Shown here in pieces: positions 1 through 8,541 of a DNA stretch of 64,000 nucleotides (position 1 is its first letter; each line of letters opens with the position of its first letter). The DNA is taken from assembly GCF_000427335.1 (NCBI RefSeq), contig NZ_ATMR01000081.1:1-64000 (forward strand). The letters run 5' to 3'. The translations under genes and the position numbers were made by a program. The notes beneath the pieces are model-generated. The model did not search any database, had not been told where the DNA came from, and worked only from the letters and a program-made list of their open reading frames with translations. The stretch is from Winogradskyella psychrotolerans RS-3 (GTDB lineage: Bacteria > Bacteroidota > Bacteroidia > Flavobacteriales > Flavobacteriaceae).

Positions 1-33
1 CCTTATGATTAGTACTAATCATAAGGCTTTTTT
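1..33 (+). terminator. Rho-independent terminator hairpin
   Basis: A perfect 26-base inverted repeat (CCTTATGATTAG and its complement) is followed by a run of six T. It fits the end of a forward gene lying left of the window, and may also serve the reverse-strand dipeptidase that ends at 65. Confidence 0.75.
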
Positions 34-64
34 GAAATTAAATAAGTGTTTTTAAATCACTTAA

Positions 65-1454
65 TTATTTTGATAATTCTGTAAAATATTTATAAAACCA
101 TGGAATAGTTTCAATGCCTTTAAGGTAATTCCATACTCCAAAATGTTCGTTTGGTGAGTGAATCGCATCGCTATCTAAGCCAAAGCCCATTAAAATCGTC
201 TTACTATTTAATTCTTGCTCAAAAAAGCGATACAATAGGAATACTTCCTCCACTACGTTGAGGGATTGGCGTTTTTCCAAAAGTTTCTTCATAAGCTTTT
301 GAAGCTGCTTTGTAACCTAAACTATCAATAGGAGTCACGTAACCTTGTCCACCATGATGTGGTGTTACTTTTACTGTCACTCCTTTCGGAGCGATACTCT
401 CAAAATGTGTTTTAAACAATTCTGTAATCTCTTCCCATTCTTGGTTAGGTACTAAACGCATAGAGATTTTGGCATAAGCTTTACTAGCAATTACTGTTTT
501 GGCACCTTCACCTGTATAACCTCCCCAAATACCGTTAACATCTAATGTTGGTCTAATGGAGTTACGCTCATTGGTAGAATACCCTGCTTCACCATAAACA
601 GCATCGATATCTAAGGATTTTTTATAGGCGTCTAATGAAAATGGAGCTTTTGCCATTTCAGCACGTTCAGCATCTGATAGATCTTCAACCTTATCATAAA
701 AGCCAGGGATGGTAATATGATTGTTTTCATCGTGAAGCGACGCAATCATTTTCGTTAATACATTAATTGGATTGGCTACTGCGCCACCATAAAGTCCAGA
801 ATGTAAATCTCTATTTGGTCCTGTAACTTCAACTTCAACATAACTTAAACCTCTTAAGCCAGTTGTAATTGAGGGTACATCTGGTGCTATCATACCAGTA
901 TCTGAGATTAAAATCACATCATTTGCTAATTTTTCTCTGTTTTTTGCTACAAATTTTGCCAAGTTTACACTCCCAACTTCTTCTTCACCTTCAATCATGA
1001 ATTTCACATTACAAGGCAATTCGTTGTTAGCCGTCATGTATTCCATGGCTTTCACGTGCATATACATTTGACCTTTATCGTCACAAGCTCCTCTAGCGAA
1101 AATGGCACCTTCAGGATGTAACTCTGTTTTTTGAATAATAGGATCAAAAGGAGGTGAATTCCACAAATCTAAAGGATCTGGTGGTTGCACATCATAATGA
1201 CCATATACTAATATTGTTGGTAAATTTTTATCAATTATTTTTTCACCATAAACAATAGGATAACCTTCAGTTTCGCAAATTTCGACATGGTCGCAACCTG
1301 CTTTTTCTAAACTTATTTTAATGGCATCCGCTGTTTTTAGAACATCCGCTTTGTAAGCAGAATCTGCACTTATCGATGGCATTTTTAATAAATCGATAAG
1401 TTCGCTAAGAAAACGGTCTTTATTGTCGTTGATATAAGATTTTATTGATTGCAT
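65..1454 (-). CDS. M20 family dipeptidase (one frameshift)
   Basis: Zinc-dependent aminoacyl peptidase of the M20/CNDP-like dipeptidase family, probably cytoplasmic since no signal peptide is seen. Metal-site motifs are visible: YGHYDVQP, ARGACDDKGQ and EGEEEVGS, followed by the dimerisation domain. The frame breaks at 221-226, where a run of six A on the plus strand (six T in the gene) gives an early stop after about 411 residues. With five T the protein continues through a normal C-terminus containing GLDSDAIHSPNEHF (the last metal-binding His region) and ends at 65, giving about 462 residues, the usual family length. I read this as a sequencing error rather than decay, because the downstream part is well conserved. 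The ATG at 1454 starts 11 bases from an FNR-like palindrome. Confidence 0.9.
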
Positions 1455-1464
1455 AATAGAGCTT

Positions 1465-1476
1465 TGATTTTAATCA
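1465..1476. promoter_or_regulatory. FNR-like palindrome TGAT-N4-ATCA
   Basis: TGATTTTAATCA, extended to TTTGATTTTAATCAAA, is a perfect palindrome 11 bases upstream of the M20 dipeptidase start. It matches the FNR-type consensus but lies unusually close to the start codon. It could act as a repressor site or be a chance AT-rich match. Confidence 0.3.
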
Positions 1477-1554
1477 AAAGTAGGAATTTAAAGAGGAATA
1501 AATTAATCATGACCAAACTTTAAGAAATCATTTAGAATTCTTGAAAATTTAGTA

Positions 1555-1584
1555 TTTGTTTATTCAAACTATTGTTTATATTTG
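1555..1584 (+). promoter_or_regulatory. Bacteroidota-type promoter of tRNA-Leu
   Basis: TTTG at 1555-1558 and TATATTTG at 1577-1584 are separated by 18 bases, matching the Bacteroidota primary-sigma promoter (TTTG / TAnnTTTG). The tRNA begins 25 bases downstream. Confidence 0.8.
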
Positions 1585-1608
1585 CAACCCAATATTTATT
1601 GGATAGTT

Positions 1609-1690
1609 GCAGGCGTGGTGGAATTGGTAGACACGCTAGACTTAGGATCTAGTGCCGCGAGGTGTGAGAGTTCGAGTCTCTCCGCCTGTA
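1609..1690 (+). tRNA. tRNA-Leu(UAG)
   Basis: An 82-base gene with a 7-bp acceptor stem (GCAGGCG with CGCCTGT), a D-loop GAATTGGTAGACAC, an anticodon stem CTAGA/TCTAG around the loop CTTAGGA (anticodon TAG), a short class II variable arm, and the T-arm GAGAGTTCGAGTCTCTC. The CCA end is not encoded, as is usual in this phylum. A strong terminator follows. Confidence 0.97.
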
Positions 1691-1692
1691 CT

Positions 1693-1723
1693 AAAAGCCG
1701 AAGAGAAATCTTCGGCTTTTTTT
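1693..1723 (+). terminator. Terminator of tRNA-Leu
   Basis: A 12-bp stem AAAAGCCGAAGA / TCTTCGGCTTTT with a GAAA tetraloop, followed by more T. It lies 2 bases after the tRNA. Confidence 0.92.
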
Positions 1724-2046
1724 GTTTAAAATTGACCTCAAAAAATCAGTGGTACAACATTTTATCATTTTCGTTGACTTAAAATTATGGGCGTAAATCT
1801 CATAATACTAGGTGAATGTCAACGGTTCTAATTTTGTTATCACTATTAGTAAAACTAAACCTTTCAAGAAATTTAAAGGTTTTTTTTAAAATAGTGGAGA
1901 ATATCATTGTCATTCTTCGACTTAATAACTTCCATTTTTATTCAGTAATTTATATAAAATTAAATTTTTAATTTACCTAGTAACCCAGAATAGCGCTTCT
2001 CAGGGGTTGTTATTGTTGTTATGAATTGAGTAATTTTTATATCGCT

Positions 2047-2121
2047 TTAATCAGAAAAGGTAATCTCTCCTAGAATTGTTTCTGCTTTAAAAATGGGTTC
2101 ATTATCGCTTGTAAATCGCAT
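2047..2121 (-). CDS. Possible 24-residue peptide or gene remnant
   Basis: A short open frame from ATG at 2121 to TAA at 2047, with an amino-acid mix that looks coding (MRFTSDNEPIFKAE at the N-terminus). An FNR-like palindrome lies 77 bases upstream, about the same distance as at the sigma-factor and BON genes. I do not recognise a family. It may be the start of a decayed gene or a chance frame. Confidence 0.25.
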   Translation of the reverse strand: MRFTSDNEPIFKAETILGEITFSD

Positions 2122-2197
2122 TGAAGGATTTTTTTTATTAATAATTAATACGATTATCAATGAAAGAGAGGCTATCGGTTTGGTTTAGTTACTGATA

Positions 2198-2209
2198 TGA
2201 TTTAAATCA
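2198..2209. promoter_or_regulatory. FNR-like palindrome TGAT-N4-ATCA
   Basis: TGATTTAAATCA, a perfect palindrome 109 bases upstream of the cardiolipin synthase start and 77 bases upstream of a small reverse ORF. It is one of seven such sites in the intergenic sequence of the 2-17 kb island. Confidence 0.5.
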
Positions 2210-2317
2210 GCTCATACTATATTTTAAATAGGGAAATTTGTTCTGCAATTTAAATTTTACAATAGGACTAAGATTAAGATTTTGATGATTAGTCTTTTGT
2301 TGTAAGGTGAAAAATAG

Positions 2318-3766
2318 TTGAACCTTATCGTTATGGTTGTAGCACTTATTTTATACTTTCTTGTAGCCATTTTTTTAATGGTTAAGTTATTGCTTTACGG
2401 CGTTAGACCCACTAAAACATTAGCATGGTTATTGGCTGTTTTTACGATTCCAATTGCCGGAATGCTATTCTATTTTGTACTTGGTCGCAACAAAAAAAAG
2501 AACAAGTTCTATAAGCAAAAGAAAACTAAAGATATTAAGCAGTATCTGAAAAAAAGTTGAAGATTATTATAATACTATTGATGTAAAAGAAGAAGAAATT
2601 CCATTTGAACTTAAGGATCATATTAAACTAGTAAAACTAATTACAAAAAGTGCTAAATTTTTGCCTTGTACAAAAAATGAATTGACTCCTTTAGAAGACG
2701 GAGTAGCCACTTTTGATGCCATTTTTAAAGCGATTGAAAGTGCAAACCAATTTATACATATACAGTACTATATTTTTGAAGAAGGTGATTTGGCGCAACG
2801 ATTTTTAACCCTCTTAAAACAGAAAAAAAAAGAGGGTGTAGAAGTGCGATTTATGTATGACGATTTAGGGAGTAGGCTATTAAGCCATAACTATCTAAAT
2901 CTGCTTAAAGAAGCAGGGATAGAAGTGACTAGTTTTTTGCCTATGCGTTTTGGTCGACTTATGTCTTCTTTAAACTATCGTAATCATCGAAAAATTGTTA
3001 TAGTAGATGGTTTGGTGGCTTTTACTGGTGGTATTAATGTCTCAGACAAATACATAAAAGGTGATCCCAATCTAGGTGTTTGGTACGATATGCACCTACA
3101 ATTAAAAGGACCCATTGTAAATAGTCTACAATCTGTTTTTGCAATAGATTGGAGTTTTGCGAGTGGAAAAGATGATCTTTTGTCTTCCAAGTACCTCATA
3201 ACACATCCTGGTATAGGGACCTCAATAGCTCAAGTTATTTCTAGTGGGCCAGACTCAGATTTTCAATCGATACATCAACTTTTTTTTCAATAATTACCAG
3301 GGCAAAAAAGTATGTCTACATTACCAATCCGTATATAATTCCTGGAGAAGCTTTAATGGCAGCTATGCAGGTAGCTGCGTTAAGTGGTGTTGATGTGCGG
3401 ATTTTGCTGTCATCTAATTCGGATAGTTTTCTTGTTAAATGGACAGTCCGCTCATATTTTGAAGATTTTTTAGAGGCTGGAGTGAAAATCTATATTTACC
3501 CTGATGGCTTTCTGCATAGCAAGGTTATAATTTCTGATGATGAGTTAACAACAATCGGAACCGCTAATTTAGATATTAGAAGTTTTGAACAAAATTATGA
3601 GGTAAACGTGTTAATCTATGAAAAGGAATGTACAACAAAGCTAAGACAAGATTTTTTAAAAAGATGCGAAAAAAGTATACAAATAAACTATGAGGAGCAC
3701 CTAAAAAGACCAAAAATTGAGCGCTTAAAAGAAGGCTTGGCTAAAGTTTTTAGTCCTATTTTATAG
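2318..3766 (+). CDS. cls: Cardiolipin synthase (two compensating frameshifts)
   Basis: Membrane phospholipase-D-family enzyme that makes cardiolipin from phosphatidylglycerol. The N-terminus has two hydrophobic helices followed by a basic stretch. Both HKD motifs are present: HRKIVIVD in the middle and HSKVIISD near the C-terminus. The reading frame breaks twice. A run of seven A at 2549-2555 should be six, and a run of eight T at 3280-3287 should be nine. The changes cancel, so the whole span is exactly 483 codons, giving about 482 residues, the normal length. The continuation after each break is clearly homologous (for example YITNPYIIPGEAL after the second). The start is a TTG directly after an in-frame stop; the ATG at 2333 is an alternative. 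It belongs to the stress island and has an FNR-like site upstream. Confidence 0.88.
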
Positions 3767-4020
3767 TTTTTTCAGATGATTATAAAATTTTTCAATTCAG
3801 AGAATACAAATACTTTTACATTAAAATAGCTATATAATGACAAATGGATTTATTCAACATCTTTGCGAAAATTAAGGCAAATGGAAGCACAAAGAGATAG
3901 GGTTACAATCGTTTTTAATGACATTAATAATTATTGCCTTTAATTCACAATTTGTAGATAAAAACGAGGATGCTTTGGTATCACATTAATTTAAAAATCA
4001 AAGCTAATTTTTAAATATGC

Positions 4021-4371
4021 TCATTCGAGAAAACGTTCTAAAAGATTCACCTGCCATTTACCTACAACACCTAGCTCAACATCTGCATTAATAAGTAAAA
4101 GTCCATATCCTAATTGGGAGAGTTTACAATCACTAATAATTTTAGAATTCACCTGAGTAAAAATAGGTAAAAAATGCTTTTCTATTTTTAAGCCAGAAGA
4201 TTTGCCAACCTTAATTGCTTTTAAAATAGCGTCAGTAATTTGCGGAGGAGACAATCCTTTTTTTAATAAATCGCTAGCCAAATATGTCATGTTTGTTGTA
4301 TTGTAAAACCTAAGAAAACGATCTATAGTATCTACATTTTTATATTCCTCTCTGTAAAGTATTACTTCCAT
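4021..4371 (-). CDS. Hypothetical protein, 116 aa
   Basis: I do not recognise this family. The protein has no signal peptide or membrane segment and is predicted to be mostly helical, with a moderately hydrophobic C-terminal half. It is the last gene of a reverse-strand group behind the coiled-coil protein at 4430 and the sigma factor at 4855. The gaps are 58 and 17 bases, so co-transcription is likely. The company suggests a stress-related role, but nothing in the sequence shows a biochemical function. Confidence 0.7.
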   Translation of the reverse strand: MEVILYREEYKNVDTIDRFLRFYNTTNMTYLASDLLKKGLSPPQITDAILKAIKVGKSSGLKIEKHFLPIFTQVNSKIISDCKLSQLGYGLLLINADVELGVVGKWQVNLLERFLE

Positions 4372-4429
4372 ATTTGGTGTTTTTTAAAACTAAAAATGAG
4401 CTCATTAAAATCTAAAATCTTTTTTAATC

Positions 4430-4837
4430 TTAAAGCTGCTTGGCGTAATCAAAAACGATTTTTTTAAATGCACGGAAATCATTTGTAAACGTTGTCATTC
4501 TGTCTTTGATTTTACGATGCTCTTCTCTATATGTTCCATCTGCTAACCCTTTTTTACCATCTTCAATTTTTGAAAGTTGGCGCTCGTGTTTCATAATAGT
4601 TGCTTGCAAATCCTCAAAAAGGTCTTTATGGATTTTGTCTAAAGTTGTTAGCATTTTTGAGTGTTCTTTTTGCGCTTCATTTTTTGCTTCTTTATTTTTT
4701 AGCAAATTTTCAAAAAATCGAGCTTCATCTTTCCAAAAGGCGATGTCTTCTAGCCATTCTTGACTTTCAAAATGTAGAATGTCTAATCCTGCGCCGAGTA
4801 ATAATGCTGTTTTTGGGTTTAGTTTTTTAGTTTTCAT
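4430..4837 (-). CDS. Helical hypothetical protein, 135 aa
   Basis: An all-helical, highly charged protein with an N-terminal stretch rich in aromatic residues (EWLEDIAFWKDEARFFENLL) and a long charged middle, probably a four-helix or coiled-coil bundle. Its C-terminal segment (FTNDFRAFKKIVFDYAK) and the N-terminal aromatic pattern resemble those of the protein at 9560-10012, so the two may be distant paralogs. It is cytoplasmic and has no known catalytic motif. It lies 17 bases downstream of the sigma-factor gene and is probably in the same transcript. Confidence 0.75.
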   Translation of the reverse strand: MKTKKLNPKTALLLGAGLDILHFESQEWLEDIAFWKDEARFFENLLKNKEAKNEAQKEHSKMLTTLDKIHKDLFEDLQATIMKHERQLSKIEDGKKGLADGTYREEHRKIKDRMTTFTNDFRAFKKIVFDYAKQL

Positions 4838-4854
4838 AATTTATAAATTCGTGT

Positions 4855-5627
4855 TTATGTTTTAGTAGTTAAATATCTGTTTAAAAAGCTGTTACGAATT
4901 CTGTTTCTTGTATTCTTTATTTGCTTATCAACCTCTTTTGTGGTTAAACTTTTAATTTTTGCTATTTCTTCTGTATTGAAGTTATGACTTGTGAATAGAT
5001 TAAAAACAGTTTGCATGTGTATTGGTAGTTTGTGTAATACCATTTGCATATGTTTTTTTACTTCTGCTTTACTTAATTCTTTATCAAGTTTGTCTATATA
5101 ATCTTTCTCATTATCTTCAATGAAAACATGATTTAAGGTATAATCATTATGGTTATAAGAACTATCAGCTAACTCTTCAATCAGTAGTAAATCGCCCCCT
5201 CCATCTGTACTAAATTTTTCTTCCATTGCATCCCATTCAGGTTTAGAATAATCGTCAATATTCTTAAAAAATAAGTCGTCAAATTCTTCTTCTACGATGA
5301 TATCTTCAAGTAGTTTATCTGTTTTTTTAAACAGCCATAAGTAAAAATCTTTTGCTTCTTTTACTTCATCTATGTGATCGTAGACTTCAATAAATAGTTG
5401 ATCTACAAAATCATTTGCTTTGTACTTGTTTTTAGAGAAATGCCCATTATGAATTGCGGTAACCAATCTTCCATTAATATACTTTTTAATATTTGGTAGT
5501 ATTTTCAATATTAATTTATTGAAAGCTTCTTGATCCTCCTCTTTTTTAATTGAATGAGATTAGGAAAGGTTCGTTCAACAAACATGTGAAATTCGCGTTG
5601 CTTGTAAAATCTGACAGTCTTTTTCAT
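4855..5627 (-). CDS. Sigma-70 family RNA polymerase sigma factor (frameshift)
   Basis: An ECF-like sigma factor of about 257 residues. The C-terminal half carries a region-4 pattern (LPIHMQTVFNLF, then FNTEEIAKI, a helix-turn-helix with spacing typical of sigma-4). A long acidic insertion separates it from the region-2-like N-terminus. The first ATG of the uninterrupted frame (5508) lacks the N-terminus. In the other frame ATG 5627 encodes MKKTVRFYKQREFHMFVERT and joins after a run of six A (plus-strand T 5542-5547) that should be seven. The joined protein reads smoothly through LKKEEDQEAFNKLI. FNR-like palindromes lie 68 bases upstream and also serve the divergent BON gene. No anti-sigma gene is adjacent. 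The function as a stress sigma factor is inferred from the fold and neighbours. Confidence 0.75.
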
Positions 5628-5694
5628 CTTTTTATATTTATTTACAGCTTTTAACTTAAATAGTAAAGTTGCATAATTACTTTACGATTTGAAA

Positions 5695-5706
5695 TGATAT
5701 ATATCA
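5695..5706. promoter_or_regulatory. FNR-like palindrome TGAT-N4-ATCA
   Basis: TGATATATATCA, extended to AATGATATATATCATT. It lies 68 bases upstream of the reverse-strand sigma-factor start in the divergent intergenic region. Confidence 0.6.
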
Positions 5707-5780
5707 TTCACAGTATAATTTTAATTGCTAAAAATCAATCTGTTAAATGTTTGGTGACAGCCGTGGCTTAATATTCAAAC

Positions 5781-5792
5781 TGATAATTATCA
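5781..5792. promoter_or_regulatory. FNR-like palindrome TGAT-N4-ATCA
   Basis: TGATAATTATCA, 69 bases upstream of the forward BON gene at 5861. The same 12-mer recurs at 12714. With the 5695 site it gives each divergent gene its own site at a nearly equal distance. Confidence 0.6.
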
Positions 5793-5860
5793 TTCCCGTA
5801 GGGTAATAATGATTGTACATTTAATAAGACAAATGATTGTTTAATTAAATCTATTTAAAA

Positions 5861-6514
5861 ATGAAAACAGATGTAGAAATCAGAAATGATGTCCTCGATG
5901 AATTAGCTTGGCAACCAAATATAGATGAAGCGGAAATTGGTGTTATTGTAAAAGATGGTATTGTAACTCTAACGGGAACAGTTGATAATTACAATAAAAA
6001 AATTGCTGCTGAGAACGCTGTAAAAAGTGTTAAAGGTGTTAGGGCAGTGGCTGAAGATATCGAAGTAAACTATGGTAGCTCTTTCAAAATGAATGATACA
6101 GAAATTGCAAAAGCGGCGGTTACTTCTCTCGAATGGAATGCTTCTGTTCCAAATGAAAAAGTATTGATAAAAGTTGAAAATGGCTGGATAAACTTAACAG
6201 GTGAAGTGCAATGGTCGTATCAAAAAGATGCAGCAAAAATGGCTATTGAGAATTTGCAAGGAGTACGAGGTGTTAGTAATTTAGTAACTATTAAACAAGC
6301 CGTAGAACCCTATCAAATTAAGGAAAACATAAAAAAAGCCTTGGAGCGTTCTGCGGAACTTGAAGCAAAAAACATAATGATAACTGTAGATGGTCATAAT
6401 GTTAAACTAACTGGTAAAGTACACTCACTTACTGAAAAAGATGAAGCTCAAAAAGCAGCCTATTTTGCTCCAGGCGTTTGTGAAGTAGATAATGAATTGG
6501 AAGTTACGTGTTAG
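5861..6514 (+). CDS. Three-BON-domain protein, 217 aa
   Basis: Three BON repeats of about 70 residues fill the protein. Each has the pattern hydrophobic-V-x-DG-x-V-x-L-x-G-x-V followed by K/A-A-x-x-A-V-x-x-V-x-G-V (for example at residues 30-60, 105-140 and 180-210). BON domains are known in stress-induced periplasmic proteins (OsmY) and bind membranes or peptidoglycan, but this copy has no signal peptide, so it may be cytoplasmic. It is complete, with a strong terminator 13 bases downstream, and is monocistronic. It is a paralog of the gene at 8542-9202, of nearly the same length and domain order. An FNR-like palindrome 69 bases upstream suggests stress or oxygen control. Confidence 0.9.
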   Translation: MKTDVEIRNDVLDELAWQPNIDEAEIGVIVKDGIVTLTGTVDNYNKKIAAENAVKSVKGVRAVAEDIEVNYGSSFKMNDTEIAKAAVTSLEWNASVPNEKVLIKVENGWINLTGEVQWSYQKDAAKMAIENLQGVRGVSNLVTIKQAVEPYQIKENIKKALERSAELEAKNIMITVDGHNVKLTGKVHSLTEKDEAQKAAYFAPGVCEVDNELEVTC

Positions 6515-6526
6515 CAACAGTTTGTA

Positions 6527-6568
6527 AAGAAGCCCTAACTGAGAATATTAGTTAGGGCTTCTTTTTTT
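6527..6568 (+). terminator. Strong rho-independent terminator
   Basis: A perfect 14-bp stem (AAGAAGCCCTAACT / AGTTAGGGCTTCTT) with a 9-base loop and a T run, directly after the BON gene. Confidence 0.95.
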
Positions 6569-6593
6569 AGCATATTGGCTATATTGGTCTTTG

Positions 6594-6962
6594 CTATAAT
6601 TTTAAGATGTCACTTGGTGTATTTACATGTATGGTCTTATCTCCAAGAAGCACAATTGGCTCCTTTATTAAATGAGGATTCTTACGCATTATTTTTATCC
6701 AATCATCATCACTGAACGTTGAATATTCAAAATGTGTTTTAAAATCCGGGTGTTCTTTATTTACCAATCCATCAATTTTTAAATGAAGTTTATCGGCAAG
6801 CTCCTCCAGTTGTGTTCCGGTAAAAGGCGTTTTTAAAATATCTACATCTCTCACGGCATATCCTTCTGCTTTGGCATATGCTAATACTTGTTTGCCAATT
6901 ATAGAGTTGGGATTGTAAAATAAGATAAGTGCTCTGTTTGATGTGGCTATTTCTCCCATCAT
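6594..6962 (-). CDS. ArsC/Spx-like thioredoxin-fold protein without catalytic Cys
   Basis: About 121 residues with the ArsC-family layout: an N-terminal YNPNS strand-loop where arsenate reductases have YNPRC, a middle helical region (LADKLHLKIDGLVNKEHPDF), and a C-terminal DDWIKIMRKNPHLIKEPIVL matching the ArsC 'lmxxxPxLIxRPIV' signature. The nucleophilic Cys is replaced by Ser, so arsenate reduction is unlikely. A binding or regulatory role (as for Spx) is possible. Two ATG codons stand in tandem (6962 and 6959); the second may be the true start. A degenerate FNR-like site (TGATTAAAATTA) lies 68 bases upstream. Confidence 0.8.
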   Translation of the reverse strand: MMGEIATSNRALILFYNPNSIIGKQVLAYAKAEGYAVRDVDILKTPFTGTQLEELADKLHLKIDGLVNKEHPDFKTHFEYSTFSDDDWIKIMRKNPHLIKEPIVLLGDKTIHVNTPSDILKL

Positions 6963-7029
6963 TTAGTCTTTTTGAAGTGTTTTTTTGAGGTTTTAATTGT
7001 CTGATCAATCCGTTTTATTTGAAAAAAAT

Positions 7030-7041
7030 TGATTAAAATTA
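7030..7041. promoter_or_regulatory. Degenerate FNR-like site
   Basis: TGATTAAAATTA matches TGAT-N4-ATCA at 7 of 8 fixed positions and lies 68 bases upstream of the ArsC-like gene, the same spacing as at the sigma-factor and BON genes. Confidence 0.3.
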
Positions 7042-7181
7042 GCGATAATTACGGATGGTGACACATCTATTCTAGACGATTAAAAAGTCCAAGTCCTGTG
7101 CCAATTATAGCTGTTGCTTATAGATCTAAAAAGGATATTTATACTATTGTTTTGTGTAATTTTAGAGTTCTAATTAAGTAC

Positions 7182-7394
7182 TTATTCATTTGAATTTTCT
7201 TTTTCGAATAGAATTGTTAATGTAAAATGAAATTGTTCTTCTTCAGAAAAAGTGTTGTAATACGACGATTCAGATTGTGCAATTTCCGTGGCGGAATAAT
7301 GCTCAAGGTACATTTCGTTAATTTCTTTATTAGCTTTTTCTATAGCCTCTGTTGGGTTTTTTTGAGAAGTGAATGTTTTTAGAATCATTTTCAT
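7182..7394 (-). CDS. Small hypothetical protein, 70 aa
   Basis: A short acidic protein beginning MKMILKTFTSQKN, with no signal peptide or membrane helix. The sequence alternates like a small alpha/beta fold, with a final strand FHFTLTILFEK. I do not recognise the family. It is surrounded by other small reverse-strand genes of the stress island. Confidence 0.6.
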   Translation of the reverse strand: MKMILKTFTSQKNPTEAIEKANKEINEMYLEHYSATEIAQSESSYYNTFSEEEQFHFTLTILFEKENSNE

Positions 7395-7671
7395 CTATTT
7401 TAAATTGTCCATTATATTTTATTCTTGCATAACTAATGTGTGGCTATCCTTCTTTTAAAATGGGATTAAAATACCGTTGCACAGGTTCTGGCAAACTATC
7501 CAATTGATTTTTCTGAAATCTCTAATGAGATTTGCTTTTTGATTGCGCAAAAAGATCTTTTATGTGTTTGCTCAATTTTGTGGACAGATTTATTTTGCCA
7601 ATGACAAGAGTTAATATATGAAATCCAGTTAGGGTGAATATAATTATTATGCTCTGCACCTTTCAGATATC

Positions 7672-8052
7672 CTATTCAATTCCGAAATGTTTCCTTACAA
7701 AAGCATCTTGTTGATTGTCTGACATTTTATCTGCGGCTTCAATATCAATTTTTATATCCTTGAAATGTAAATCAGTATTCAGGTAATTATGTAGCTCTGT
7801 TTTGGCATTGGTTGGACCAAACAAGAGTACATGTTTATATTTCAAAATTTCATCTGAAATCTCTTTATAATATGCTTCATTCATTTGTTGACGCTTATTA
7901 TGCATAAGATTTTCGCTTCTTGTTAATGCTTCTTCTTTTGTATCAAAAGTGAATTTTGACACTATAGAATAACTGTTTTTTTTAGAATTTAAATCAATCA
8001 TATTTGCAGTTGAATGATCCATCCAAATACCTAAATTTTTTTGTGTTTTCAT
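7672..8052 (-). CDS. Hypothetical protein, 126 aa (eRF1 domain-3-like pattern)
   Basis: A cytoplasmic protein that begins LGIWMDHSTANMIDL, has a charged helical centre, and then a KHVLLFGPTNAKTELHNYL segment. This order (an initial strand describing 'host, molecule, attached', then a GP-xxAKxxLxxYL turn) resembles the small eRF1-domain-3/baeRF-like proteins found in bacterial stress clusters. That link is from pattern memory only. The length is typical for a single domain. It lies in the reverse-strand run of small stress-island genes, with a 270-base gap on its downstream side. Confidence 0.7.
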   Translation of the reverse strand: MKTQKNLGIWMDHSTANMIDLNSKKNSYSIVSKFTFDTKEEALTRSENLMHNKRQQMNEAYYKEISDEILKYKHVLLFGPTNAKTELHNYLNTDLHFKDIKIDIEAADKMSDNQQDAFVRKHFGIE

Positions 8053-8253
8053 GTGTTTCTTTTTTAGTTGTCAGATGGAATTCGCCAATAAACATGTTGG
8101 TTGGTGTCAACTGAATTGTGATGGCTCATTCTATAAGACTATTTTGAAATAGGGTTATTACCAAAGTTAGGCATGTTGCTTAGTAATAGAAATGATATTA
8201 GTCATCTAGGTTTTTTAATGTGAACTTAATTTGTGTTCCTATTTTGAATTGAA

Positions 8254-8284
8254 AACCTCTCCGAATCTAAAATCTGAGAGGTTT
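8254..8284 (-). terminator. Hairpin terminator for the 62-aa gene
   Basis: An 8-bp stem AAACCTCT / AGAGGTTT with a 15-base loop and a short T run on the reverse strand, 11 bases past the stop of the gene ending at 8296. Confidence 0.55.
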
Positions 8285-8295
8285 GTAACCTTATT

Positions 8296-8484
8296 TTAAA
8301 ACTTAGGATGTAATCTTTTCATTAAATCTGCAAGCTCTTTTTCTGTTTGTTTTAATTCTTTTTGAGCTTCTATCAATTTATCCGTTTCATTATTAGAAGA
8401 ATGGTCATAAACATTCATAGAAAATCTTTTATGTCGATCATGTAATGCCGCTAATTGATTGCGTTCGTCTGGGTGATGTTGCAT
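8296..8484 (-). CDS. Small helical hypothetical protein, 62 aa
   Basis: A short, charged, fully helical protein beginning MQHHPDERNQLAALHDRH and ending MKRLHPKF. The Lys/Glu-rich C-terminal half is probably a coiled coil. No family is recognised. It lies between two other reverse-strand island genes and has a hairpin terminator behind it. Confidence 0.6.
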   Translation of the reverse strand: MQHHPDERNQLAALHDRHKRFSMNVYDHSSNNETDKLIEAQKELKQTEKELADLMKRLHPKF

Positions 8485-8541
8485 AATATTTGAATTTTAA
8501 ATTAATACTATTTAATTATTGAATTTCTTTGTTTTTAAAGT

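Larger units (their letters stand above)
1724..2317. other. Intergenic region with one hairpin, no firm gene
   Basis: About 590 bases without a convincing gene. It contains a terminator-like hairpin at 1857-1887 (AAACCTTT / AAAGGTTT followed by T), which could end a short transcript running on from the tRNA, a 24-codon reverse-strand ORF at 2047-2121, and an FNR-like palindrome at 2198-2209. Nothing else is recognisable. Confidence 0.6.

Noticed and set aside
1582..1782. Forward ORF across the tRNA-Leu gene
   Set aside because: It reads through a clear tRNA and its terminator, so it is not a protein gene.
2318..3766. Programmed frameshifting as the cause of the split genes
   Set aside because: The breaks lack a common slippery site or following structure, occur in both directions (+1 and -1) and sit in ordinary homopolymers across unrelated genes, so sequencing error is simpler.
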